From JAACPR01 sp964598245 (GTDB lineage Bacteria > Patescibacteriota > Minisyncoccia > Phycocordibacterales > JAACPR01): 10,294 nucleotides of DNA. The stretch lies in NCBI GenBank assembly GCA_964598245.1, contig CAZRAX010000021.1, forward strand, positions 1-10,294. The letters run 5' to 3'. The notes beneath the pieces are model-generated. The model did not search any database. It was not told the origin of the DNA and saw only the letters and a list, made by a program, of their open reading frames with translations. The position numbers were made by a program, and so were the translations under genes. The stretch's first letter is position 1; every line of letters begins with the position of its first letter. Positions 1 to 6,310 of the stretch are shown piece after piece.

Positions 1-184
1 GGCGCATTCCCCACACAATCGGAGCGTACGAGGCAGTTTCAAGCCACCACGCGCTCCGCGCGTGCGAAGTGGGTTCGCGCAAAGGCTAATATCTCACCGC
101 AAAACAAGGAGGGCAATGCGTAAGCGTTTCCCGACTATGTTTTTGCGAGAGAAGGGAGGGGATGAGAAAAGCGCAGACAATTAG
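1..184. other. GC-rich intergenic island with hairpins and an Arg-rich open frame
   Basis: This stretch is much richer in G+C than the AT-rich genes beside it. It holds a perfect 7-bp hairpin (CACGCGC, loop TCC, GCGCGTG, positions 48-64), followed at once by a second one (GCGAA/TTCGC, 64-78). One plus-strand frame is open from the window edge (base 2) to a TAG at 182-184. Its translation is very rich in Arg, Lys and Pro, contains RSGF and KRFPT, and resembles no family I know. The frame could be the 3' end of a real gene that begins outside the window. The odd composition and the palindromes make a structured repeat more likely. A second GC-rich island lies at 9434-9594; I could not align the two convincingly. 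Confidence 0.4.
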
Positions 185-191
185 TAATCTT

Positions 192-210
192 TATAATATA
201 CAAGTATAAT
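192..210 (+). promoter_or_regulatory. probable -10 boxes of the mgtE-like gene
   Basis: Two perfect TATAAT hexamers (192-197 and 205-210) lie just before the start codon at 222. The nearer one would start transcription at about 217, leaving a leader of only a few bases. No Shine-Dalgarno sequence is present and no good -35 box was found. Confidence 0.5.
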
Positions 211-221
211 TAAGAACTAAT

Positions 222-1175
222 ATGCAATCAAACATCAAGATAAATAAAAAAATTCCAATTTGTCATTCCGATCAAAAAATTGACGATGTAAAAAAATATC
301 TATTTGGGAAAATGAGCTATTTTGACACAATTGATTATATATATGTGCTAACAAAAAATGATATTCTCAAAGGAGTAATATCTATTCATGAACTTTTCAA
401 ATCTGCTCCTGATTCTTTTATTAGAGATCATTTCATTACAAAAATTGTCAAAGCCCATCCTGATACTGACCCTGAGAAAATTGTACATTTAGCATTAAAT
501 AACAATATTAAATCTATACCAATAGTCGACAAACAAAATAAATTTATTGGAGTTATTTCAAGTGATACGATATTAGATATTCTAAACAAAGAAGGTCATG
601 AGGATTTTATGCATATCGAAGGTATTATCCCTACAACTATATACGACCAACAAAATATCTCTATCTTTAAAAATTTTATATTGAGAACACCTTGGATTAT
701 CGTGGGGCTCTTAGGTGGCCTTATTGCAGCGAAAATTATTGCTAATTTTGAAAGTGTTCTTGAAGAAAAATTAATTCTCGCGGCTTTTATTCCATTAGTC
801 GCTTACGTTGCAAACGCCGTTGGTTCGCAAACGCAAACTCTATATATTCGCACTTTGGCTATGGGTCAAAAAATTCAAATGTGGAAATACAGCTTTAAAC
901 AGATTTCAATTTCATTTTTTATAGGTATAGCATGTTGGATAGTTATTGGTCTTATTTCATTAATTATTTGGAAGTCCTCTTTGTTGGGAATGATTGTAGG
1001 TTTTGCAGTATTTTGTTCTGTTCTTGTCGCCACAACATTTGCATTACTTATACCTTTTTTACTTACAAAATTTAATAAGGATCCTGCAATAGGAAGTGGC
1101 CCCTTCACAACAATCATTCAAGACATGTTAAGTGTGTTAATTTATTTTATTATTGCTACAATTTTTATTTTATAA
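222..1175 (+). CDS. mgtE: MgtE-type magnesium transporter, CBS pair plus membrane domain
   Basis: This is a 317-residue membrane protein of the MgtE/SLC41 family, which forms Mg2+-selective channels in the cytoplasmic membrane. Residues about 10-122 form two CBS repeats (ending near GVISIHELF and GVISSDTIL), which in MgtE sense cytoplasmic Mg2+. Residues about 156-317 form the membrane domain with about five hydrophobic segments. It keeps family landmarks: the GSQTQTLYIRTLA stretch (201-213), DPAIGSGPF (287-295) and the acidic residue in IIQDML (D301), which lies in the pore-lining last segment. Typical MgtE proteins are about 450 residues with an N-terminal helical gating domain before the CBS pair; that domain is absent here, and the ATG at 222 sits directly after a promoter, so this does not look like a truncated call. 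Family assignment is firm; ion specificity is inferred. Confidence 0.88.
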   Translation: MQSNIKINKKIPICHSDQKIDDVKKYLFGKMSYFDTIDYIYVLTKNDILKGVISIHELFKSAPDSFIRDHFITKIVKAHPDTDPEKIVHLALNNNIKSIPIVDKQNKFIGVISSDTILDILNKEGHEDFMHIEGIIPTTIYDQQNISIFKNFILRTPWIIVGLLGGLIAAKIIANFESVLEEKLILAAFIPLVAYVANAVGSQTQTLYIRTLAMGQKIQMWKYSFKQISISFFIGIACWIVIGLISLIIWKSSLLGMIVGFAVFCSVLVATTFALLIPFLLTKFNKDPAIGSGPFTTIIQDMLSVLIYFIIATIFIL

Positions 1176-1253
1176 TTAATTTCTAATAAAATAACCCCAT
1201 CCCGAATCCTAATCATTTCCTCATTTAAAATACTAAAATAGCCTTACAAAGCA

Positions 1254-2804
1254 TTAACCAGTGTGGCCCACAGCAAAACTTCGTATGTATTCTTGATAAT
1301 CAAAAATTAAGTTCACTCCTTTTTCTGAAACTTCATAAATATCATCTGGATTAATTTTTTCAATTAAATATCTATCGTGGGAAACAATTATTACAGTACC
1401 CTTATAATTAAAAACTGCTTTTTCTATTGCAAACAAAGCTTCTAAATCTAAATGATTTGATGGTTCATCTAAAATTAATGTGTTTACAAATTGCTCTGTA
1501 AAAAGTGCCAATAATAATCTTGTCTTTTCTCCAGGGCTTAAAGTTTTTATTTTTTCCTTAATCTGATTTTCTGTAAAATTAAATTTTTTCAAAACATTAA
1601 AAATTACACTATCTTCTTTCCCAGTTTTTTCTTTTATAAAATCAAAAATAGTTTTATTATTTGGCAAATTTTCATGTTCTTGGGTTAAGTTACCAAATTT
1701 AATTTTAGAACCAACATTAATATCTCCACCAATAGGATCTACAATACCCGCCAATGTTTTAAGTAACGTAGTTTTCCCGGTTCCATTATTTCCAATAAAA
1801 CAAACTTTGTCTCCAAATCGTATATCAAAATTAAAAGGCCCTACTTTGAAATTTTCATATCCAACAACCAAATCTCTGGCTAAAATTGAATTACTTCCAT
1901 TGTAATCACGACTATCTATCTCTATTTTCAGATCAGATTGTTTTTCTGGTTCATCAATCACATTTAATCTTTCAATTCTTTTTTCAATTCTTTTTGCTTC
2001 TTTAGCCGAACCTTTTGCTTGTTCTCTTTTAAAATTTCTCAACATCTTGTCATTGTCTGTTCCTAAATATTTAGCTCCCCTTGAAGCATCCGCTTTTTTT
2101 TGAATAGCTGTTTTTCGAAGCCCCTTAATTTTTTCTTGTTGAGATTCATAATCAATTCTATGCCTATTTAATTTTTTCTCAGTTCTATCTAAATAATCAC
2201 TATACGAACCTTTTTCAATATTTATTTTTCCATCTTTTAATTCAATAACTTTTAAGACAGTATTATCTAAAAACTTTCTATCATGTGAAACTATTAAAAA
2301 ACTAGCATTACTTTTTTTAACAAAATTTTCCAACCAAATTAGCGAACCCATATCTAAATTATTTGTTGGTTCATCCATTAATATAAAATTTGCATTGTTT
2401 AAAAGAATAATAATTAGTGATATTTTTGTTTTTTGACCACTACTTATTTCAACTAATGGATAGTTCAAAATAGAATCTTCCATTTTAAACATTTTAATTA
2501 ATTTATAAATTTCATTTTTATTAACATTTTCTTCAAGATTATCTTTAATATATTCAAAAACTTTTTGATTTTTAAATTTTAGTTCAATTGTTTGTGATAA
2601 GTAAGATACTTTACTATTTTTGGGAATATTAATAACACCAAAATCTTGTCTTTCAATCCCAGCTATAATTTTCATTAAGGTAGTCTTTCCAGATCCGTTT
2701 CTGCCAACTAAAGCAATCTTTTCTCTTTTATCAATTGTAAATGAAATATCTGAAAAAATTTTCTTTGTTTCGTATTTTTTTGAAATATTTTTAACTTGTA
2801 TCAT
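1254..2804 (-). CDS. ABC-F family ATPase, duplicated ABC domains
   Basis: A 516-residue soluble protein with two ABC ATPase domains and no membrane segment, the ABC-F arrangement. Domain 1 has Walker A GRNGSGKTT (34-42), signature ISSGQ (120-124), Walker B LMDEPTNNLD (142-151) and the H-loop SHD (173-175). Domain 2 has Walker A GNNGTGKTT (338-346), signature LSPGE (422-426), Walker B LILDEPSNHLD (443-453) and SHD (475-477). Between them (about 205-285) is a Lys/Arg-rich, coiled-coil-like linker, the part that in ABC-F proteins reaches into the ribosomal E site toward the peptidyl-transferase centre. Family members act as translation factors (EttA, Uup) or antibiotic-resistance ribosome protectors; the sequence alone does not tell which. 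Both ATPase sites look intact. The gene is divergent from recG, and its promoter lies in the 67-bp gap between them. Confidence 0.93.
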   Translation of the reverse strand: MIQVKNISKKYETKKIFSDISFTIDKREKIALVGRNGSGKTTLMKIIAGIERQDFGVINIPKNSKVSYLSQTIELKFKNQKVFEYIKDNLEENVNKNEIYKLIKMFKMEDSILNYPLVEISSGQKTKISLIIILLNNANFILMDEPTNNLDMGSLIWLENFVKKSNASFLIVSHDRKFLDNTVLKVIELKDGKINIEKGSYSDYLDRTEKKLNRHRIDYESQQEKIKGLRKTAIQKKADASRGAKYLGTDNDKMLRNFKREQAKGSAKEAKRIEKRIERLNVIDEPEKQSDLKIEIDSRDYNGSNSILARDLVVGYENFKVGPFNFDIRFGDKVCFIGNNGTGKTTLLKTLAGIVDPIGGDINVGSKIKFGNLTQEHENLPNNKTIFDFIKEKTGKEDSVIFNVLKKFNFTENQIKEKIKTLSPGEKTRLLLALFTEQFVNTLILDEPSNHLDLEALFAIEKAVFNYKGTVIIVSHDRYLIEKINPDDIYEVSEKGVNLIFDYQEYIRSFAVGHTG

Positions 2805-2812
2805 GTTTTTTC

Positions 2813-2840
2813 ATTGTATAGTTTAAATAGCAAAAAACAA
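2813..2840 (-). promoter_or_regulatory. probable promoter of the ABC-F gene
   Basis: On the minus strand a TTGTTT box (2835-2840) is followed after 16 bp by TACAAT (2813-2818). The start codon at 2804 is only 8 bases downstream, so the mRNA would be almost leaderless, and no Shine-Dalgarno sequence fits. Confidence 0.5.
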
Positions 2841-2856
2841 TCTAATTTAGATTTAA

Positions 2857-2865
2857 TGATATAAT
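2857..2865 (+). promoter_or_regulatory. extended -10 promoter of recG
   Basis: TGATATAAT matches the extended -10 form TGnTATAAT exactly. The hexamer (2860-2865) ends 6 bases before the recG ATG at 2872, which places the expected transcription start at the ATG itself, giving a leaderless mRNA. No convincing -35 box was found, which is common for extended -10 promoters. Confidence 0.6.
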
Positions 2866-2871
2866 CACCAC

Positions 2872-5040
2872 ATGAATTTAAATGACAGGATTACTGATTC
2901 TTTCCGAACGATTGAATCTCAAAAAAAGGCATTAGCTCGTCTAAAAATTGAGACAATCGAAGAATTACTTTACCATTTCCCTACTCGATATGGGGATAAA
3001 TTCAATGTAGTTAAAATCAAAAACCTTGAACCAAAAACTGGTGCAACTGTTTATGGGAAAATTGAAAAAATTAGTTTAAAAAAAACTTACCGAACCAAGG
3101 TGGCAATTTCTGAGGCAACCATCAAGGACGACACAGGAAAAATTAAAGCAATTTGGTTTAATCAACCTTATATAGCCAAAATGTTTAAAGAAAATGATTT
3201 AGTCAGTTTATCTGGAGAAATTGGAGAAACAAAAACTGGGACCTTAACCATCAATAACCCTAAAATAGAAAAAGTTGATTCAATTCAAGTTGGATCTTCT
3301 GACTCTTTGTTTTCATCACAAAACGAAAATGATTTTTTATCACCAGTTTACAAAGAATCAAAAGGGATTACTTCAAATTGGATTTATCACACTATTCAAA
3401 AAATTATTAAAAGTGAACTACTTGATGAAATTCAGGATTCAATACCTGAAGAAATATTAAAAAAGTATAATTTACCCAAATTAAAAACTGCTCTAATCTG
3501 GATTCACTCTCCTAAAAATGAAAAAGATGCTCTATCGGCTCGCAAGAGATTTGCTTTTGAAGAAATTTTTTATATTCAACTAAAAAAACAAATGCAAAGA
3601 CAGCAAACCAAAAAAATGGAGTCCTTTATTATAGATGATGCCAAAGAATCAGTGGAAGATTTTATTTCTCGTTTCCCATTTAAGCTAACCGACTCTCAAA
3701 CAAAATCTATTAATGCCGTCCTAAAAGATATTCAAAGCCCAGAACCAATGTCACGTCTTCTCGAGGGTGATGTTGGTTCTGGAAAAACTGCCGTTGCAGC
3801 TGCTGCTGTTTATGCAGTAACAAATACAAAACCCAAAAATCGTCAATTTGGAAATTTACAAACTGCCTATATGGTACCAACAGAAATTTTGGCTAAACAA
3901 CATTTTGAAAACTTTATTAAATATTTTGAATACACCGGAATCCAAATTGCTTTAATGACTAGCTCCGGCTGCCAAAAATTTCCTTCAAAAGTTTCACCGA
4001 CCGAAGCAACAAAAATTTCAAGGACTCAACTTTTAAAATGGATCGAAGGTGGCCAAATTCCAATTCTGATTGGAACTCATTCTCTTATTCAAAAAACTGT
4101 TAAATTCAAAAATCTTGCACTCGTAATTATTGACGAACAACACAGATTCGGAACAGAACAAAGAAAAAAACTCGCTCAAAGAGATAATTTTGCTCCTCAC
4201 CTGCTTTCCATGACTGCCACTCCTATTCCTCGTACACTTGCTCTGACGATTTATGGTGACCTAGACTTAACACTAATTGAACAGATGCCACTTGGTAGAA
4301 AACCGGTTATTACAGACATCGTTTTAAAAAATGAACGAGAGCAGACTTATGAAAAAATTCGTAAAGAAATTTTAGCTGGACGCCAAGCCTATGTTATCTG
4401 TCCCCGAATTGACGAGCCTGATCCAAATAAACAAAATGCTCTAAATGTTAAGTCAGTTAAAACTGAATCAAAATATTTACAAGAAAAAATATTTCCGGAA
4501 TTAAAAATTGGTCAGATTCATGGAAAAATGAAGCCCACCGAAAAAGATTCTGTTATGAAAGATTTTGAGGATGGAAAGATTGATATTTTAGTTTCAACTT
4601 CTGTAATTGAAGTGGGAGTAAATGTTCCAAACGCAACAATGATTATTATTGAAGGTGCTGAAAGATTTGGTCTTGCTCAACTTCATCAATTAAGGGGGCG
4701 AGTTATTAGAAGTAACCACCAAGCATATTGTTTTATTTTTACAGAAACTAATAGCAAAAAATCTTTAGAAAGGTTACAAGCATTAAAATCAGCCAAAAAT
4801 GGTTTCGAACTTTCAGAGCATGATTTACAACTTCGGGGGTCTGGAGAATTGTCTGGTAATAAACAATGGGGTATCACTGACCTTGGAATGGAAGCAATAA
4901 AAAATATAAAAATGGTTGAAGCAGCACGAGAAGAAGCAAGAAACATAATCGAAAGTGAATTCAAAAAGAAAAATCCTTTCAAACAATACCCGATTATCAA
5001 AGAGAAAATTACAACTAAAAAAGAAATCCATTTTGAATAA
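2872..5040 (+). CDS. recG: ATP-dependent DNA helicase RecG
   Basis: A 722-residue protein, slightly longer than typical RecG (about 670-700). RecG remodels stalled replication forks and branch-migrates Holliday junctions. The N-terminal wedge domain (about 1-150) includes the LLYHFPTRYGD motif (32-42) and an OB fold. The helicase core has Walker A GDVGSGKT (299-306), DEQH box (421-424), motif III TATPIPRT (448-455), HGKMKP (550-555), STSVIEVGVNVP (575-586) and QLRGRVIR (606-613). The C-terminal region has RLQALKSAKNGFELSEHDL, as in the family. One oddity is Ile612, where the usual QLRGRVGR motif has Gly; the codon is a clear ATT. There is also a Lys/Gln-rich insertion near 315-330 between motifs I and Ia. 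Only 50 bp separate the stop from the tRNA gene, which has its own promoter. Confidence 0.96.
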   Translation: MNLNDRITDSFRTIESQKKALARLKIETIEELLYHFPTRYGDKFNVVKIKNLEPKTGATVYGKIEKISLKKTYRTKVAISEATIKDDTGKIKAIWFNQPYIAKMFKENDLVSLSGEIGETKTGTLTINNPKIEKVDSIQVGSSDSLFSSQNENDFLSPVYKESKGITSNWIYHTIQKIIKSELLDEIQDSIPEEILKKYNLPKLKTALIWIHSPKNEKDALSARKRFAFEEIFYIQLKKQMQRQQTKKMESFIIDDAKESVEDFISRFPFKLTDSQTKSINAVLKDIQSPEPMSRLLEGDVGSGKTAVAAAAVYAVTNTKPKNRQFGNLQTAYMVPTEILAKQHFENFIKYFEYTGIQIALMTSSGCQKFPSKVSPTEATKISRTQLLKWIEGGQIPILIGTHSLIQKTVKFKNLALVIIDEQHRFGTEQRKKLAQRDNFAPHLLSMTATPIPRTLALTIYGDLDLTLIEQMPLGRKPVITDIVLKNEREQTYEKIRKEILAGRQAYVICPRIDEPDPNKQNALNVKSVKTESKYLQEKIFPELKIGQIHGKMKPTEKDSVMKDFEDGKIDILVSTSVIEVGVNVPNATMIIIEGAERFGLAQLHQLRGRVIRSNHQAYCFIFTETNSKKSLERLQALKSAKNGFELSEHDLQLRGSGELSGNKQWGITDLGMEAIKNIKMVEAAREEARNIIESEFKKKNPFKQYPIIKEKITTKKEIHFE

Positions 5041-5044
5041 AAAA

Positions 5045-5073
5045 TTGATTTTATTTTAATTTAAGATTAATAT
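5045..5073 (+). promoter_or_regulatory. promoter of the tRNA-Ile gene
   Basis: TTGATT (5045-5050), a 17-bp spacer, then TAATAT (5068-5073). The expected start, around 5080, leaves a short leader before the tRNA 5' end at 5091. The boxes and spacing are identical to the smpB promoter at 8366-8394. Confidence 0.65.
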
Positions 5074-5090
5074 TCCTATTAAAAGAAATT

Positions 5091-5165
5091 GCACCTATAG
5101 CTCAATGGTAGAGCGCAGAGCTTATATCTCTGTGGTTCCAGGTTCGAGTCCTGGTGGGTGCACCA
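5091..5165 (+). tRNA. tRNA-Ile with anticodon UAU, CCA encoded
   Basis: A complete 75-nt cloverleaf. Acceptor stem GCACCTA pairs with TGGGTGC (one G-U), D stem GCTC/GAGC with loop AATGGTA, anticodon stem CAGAG/CTCTG, loop CTTATAT, T stem CCAGG/CCTGG with loop TTCGAGT, discriminator A and an encoded CCA end. With U33 at 5122 the anticodon is TAT (5123-5125), which reads AUA isoleucine codons directly. Most bacteria read AUA with a CAU-anticodon tRNA whose C34 is changed to lysidine by TilS, so this form is uncommon. Fold and anticodon are read directly from the sequence; the charging identity is inferred from the anticodon. Confidence 0.93.
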
Positions 5166-5195
5166 AAGAAAAAAGGCAGTCATCACGACCACCTT
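5166..5195 (-). terminator. rho-independent terminator after the 184-residue ORF
   Basis: On the minus strand a 9-bp stem (AAGGTGGTC/GACTGCCTT, positions 5195-5187 and 5181-5173, two G-U pairs) with loop GTGAT runs into TTTTTTCTTT. It sits 1-2 bp beyond the stop codon of the gene at 5197-5751 and directly abuts the tRNA 3' end from the other side. On the plus strand there is no good U-tract. Confidence 0.75.
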
Positions 5196-5196
5196 G

Positions 5197-5751
5197 TTAT
5201 CTTTTCTGATGAATTTCCAATAACTTATCAATTATTAAATAAAACTCATCAGCAATAAAGCAACCCCGATCCTCTGCACTACTAAAGCAATAGTTTTTGT
5301 CTTGATAGACAAAATAATCATAATTATATAAAAATAATTCTTCAATCATTTTACCTTTATGACTATCATAAACAAGAACTCTGATGGTAGCCTTGGGGCA
5401 AAAACCAAAAGAACCACCATGAATAAATGCTATTTCTTTCCATCTAAAAATAATTGTGTAATCACCATCAATGACAGAAAAAAAATGCCTTTTAATGCTT
5501 TTATTATCCTTATAAGAAAGTTTTGAGTCAACTACCCAATCAAATTCATATATCATTTCTTTGACTAAGGTCGCCAAATCAAACATGGCATTTTCACAAA
5601 ATGTACAAGAAAACATTGGGATAAAAAATATTTTTCTACCAAATTTAATTTTTCTTACAATTTCTGACAATTTACAAGAGGATGTTTTTTGGAAGTACTT
5701 TTCAAAAATCGGGGAAACGACAAAGATCAGAATATTTATTATTTTTTTCAC
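5197..5751 (-). CDS. hypothetical protein, 184 residues
   Basis: I do not recognise this protein. It starts at GTG (5751) with GGAG at 5762-5765 as a plausible ribosome-binding site. The first 20 residues are hydrophobic with two leading lysines (MKKIINILIFVVSPIF), possibly a membrane anchor or uncleaved signal. A CTFC pair of cysteines follows at 49-52. The C-terminal half alternates beta-like segments (FFSVIDGDYTIIF, ATIRVLVYD) with a closing helix (DEFYLIIDKLLEI). The order of these segments resembles the next gene upstream (5808-6257), so the two may be diverged copies. A terminator separates it from that gene; a weak extended -10 (TGGTATTCT, 5781-5773) could drive it independently. A terminator also follows it. 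The ribosome-binding site and flanking signals support a real gene; the function is unknown. Confidence 0.65.
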   Translation of the reverse strand: MKKIINILIFVVSPIFEKYFQKTSSCKLSEIVRKIKFGRKIFFIPMFSCTFCENAMFDLATLVKEMIYEFDWVVDSKLSYKDNKSIKRHFFSVIDGDYTIIFRWKEIAFIHGGSFGFCPKATIRVLVYDSHKGKMIEELFLYNYDYFVYQDKNYCFSSAEDRGCFIADEFYLIIDKLLEIHQKR

Positions 5752-5793
5752 AACAAATTATCTCCAAATATTAGAATACCATATTTTGAAAAC

Positions 5794-5821
5794 AAAAAAA
5801 CAGCGAGCTAATCAGCCCACT
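5794..5821 (-). terminator. rho-independent terminator overlapping a stop codon
   Basis: On the minus strand AGTGGGCT and AGCTCGCT (5821-5814 and 5809-5802) form an 8-bp stem with two G-U pairs and loop GATT, followed by GTTTTTTT. The stop codon of the 149-residue gene (5808-5810) lies within it. It would separate transcription of the ftsH group from the 184-residue gene. On the plus strand GTTTTTCAATTTTTG follows the stem, so it may act in both directions. Confidence 0.72.
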
Positions 5822-6257
5822 GTTTTTCAATTTTTGTAAGAATTTTATAGATATTCCCCGAAAAAACTTTTTTGGGGCCCTGACTCAAAGAGAGAGCGAC
5901 TCTTCCGCTTGTATCATAGCTAAAAGTTTCAGAAAATATCTTTTTACCAAAATCAGATAAACAAATTGTGATTAATAAGGTCGTCCCCTGATTTATTCTT
6001 TTACTGGAATAAATCCTCGTCACCTTAACCTCTATTGAGGATGAGTCCATTATAAAAGAATAAATTCTGTTATCACAACAAGTTTTTTTGTTTGAATTAC
6101 TTCGGAAAACTTCCCTACTCCAAACAACTTCTTCAGTAACTTCAAAAAGAAAAATAATTAAATCTTTGAGAGCTTTTTGATAAATTTTGTAATCATCTGA
6201 TTTATCGGAATTTAAAAGATAGCTGAGAAGAGAATACAATCTGGGACTTAAATTCAT
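5808..6257 (-). CDS. hypothetical protein, 149 residues
   Basis: Not recognised. The ATG at 6257 is preceded by AAAGGA (6270-6265), a good Shine-Dalgarno sequence 7 bases upstream, which supports the start and contrasts with the leaderless first genes. It begins 53 bp after the ftsH stop on the same strand with no terminator between, so it is probably co-transcribed with ftsH. The N-terminal 45 residues look helical (LYSLLSYLL, ALKDLIIFLFEV), a CC pair lies at 60-61, and the second half looks beta-rich (IYSFIMDSSSIEV, TTLLITICLSDF) before a final helix (NIYKILTKIEKQ). No signal peptide is evident. The segment order parallels the 184-residue neighbour. The position behind ftsH is the only hint about its role. 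Confidence 0.65.
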   Translation of the reverse strand: MNLSPRLYSLLSYLLNSDKSDDYKIYQKALKDLIIFLFEVTEEVVWSREVFRSNSNKKTCCDNRIYSFIMDSSSIEVKVTRIYSSKRINQGTTLLITICLSDFGKKIFSETFSYDTSGRVALSLSQGPKKVFSGNIYKILTKIEKQWAD

Positions 6258-6310
6258 TTTTGATTCCTTTCTATTTGAGAAATATGATGTACTTTTTTCC
6301 TATAGAAAGA

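Noticed and set aside
1176..1253. Terminators for the converging mgtE-like and ABC-F genes
   Set aside because: No stem with a following T-run was found on either strand in this short AT-rich gap.
4686..5031. Minus-strand open frames opposite the 3' end of recG
   Set aside because: They lie inside a well-conserved recG sequence, have no ribosome-binding site, and read as Ser/Phe/Cys-rich shadows of the coding strand.
5561..5839. Plus-strand open frame of 92 codons opposite the two hypothetical genes
   Set aside because: It crosses a terminator and the ends of both minus-strand genes, lacks a start signal, and the minus frames have ribosome-binding sites and terminators of their own.
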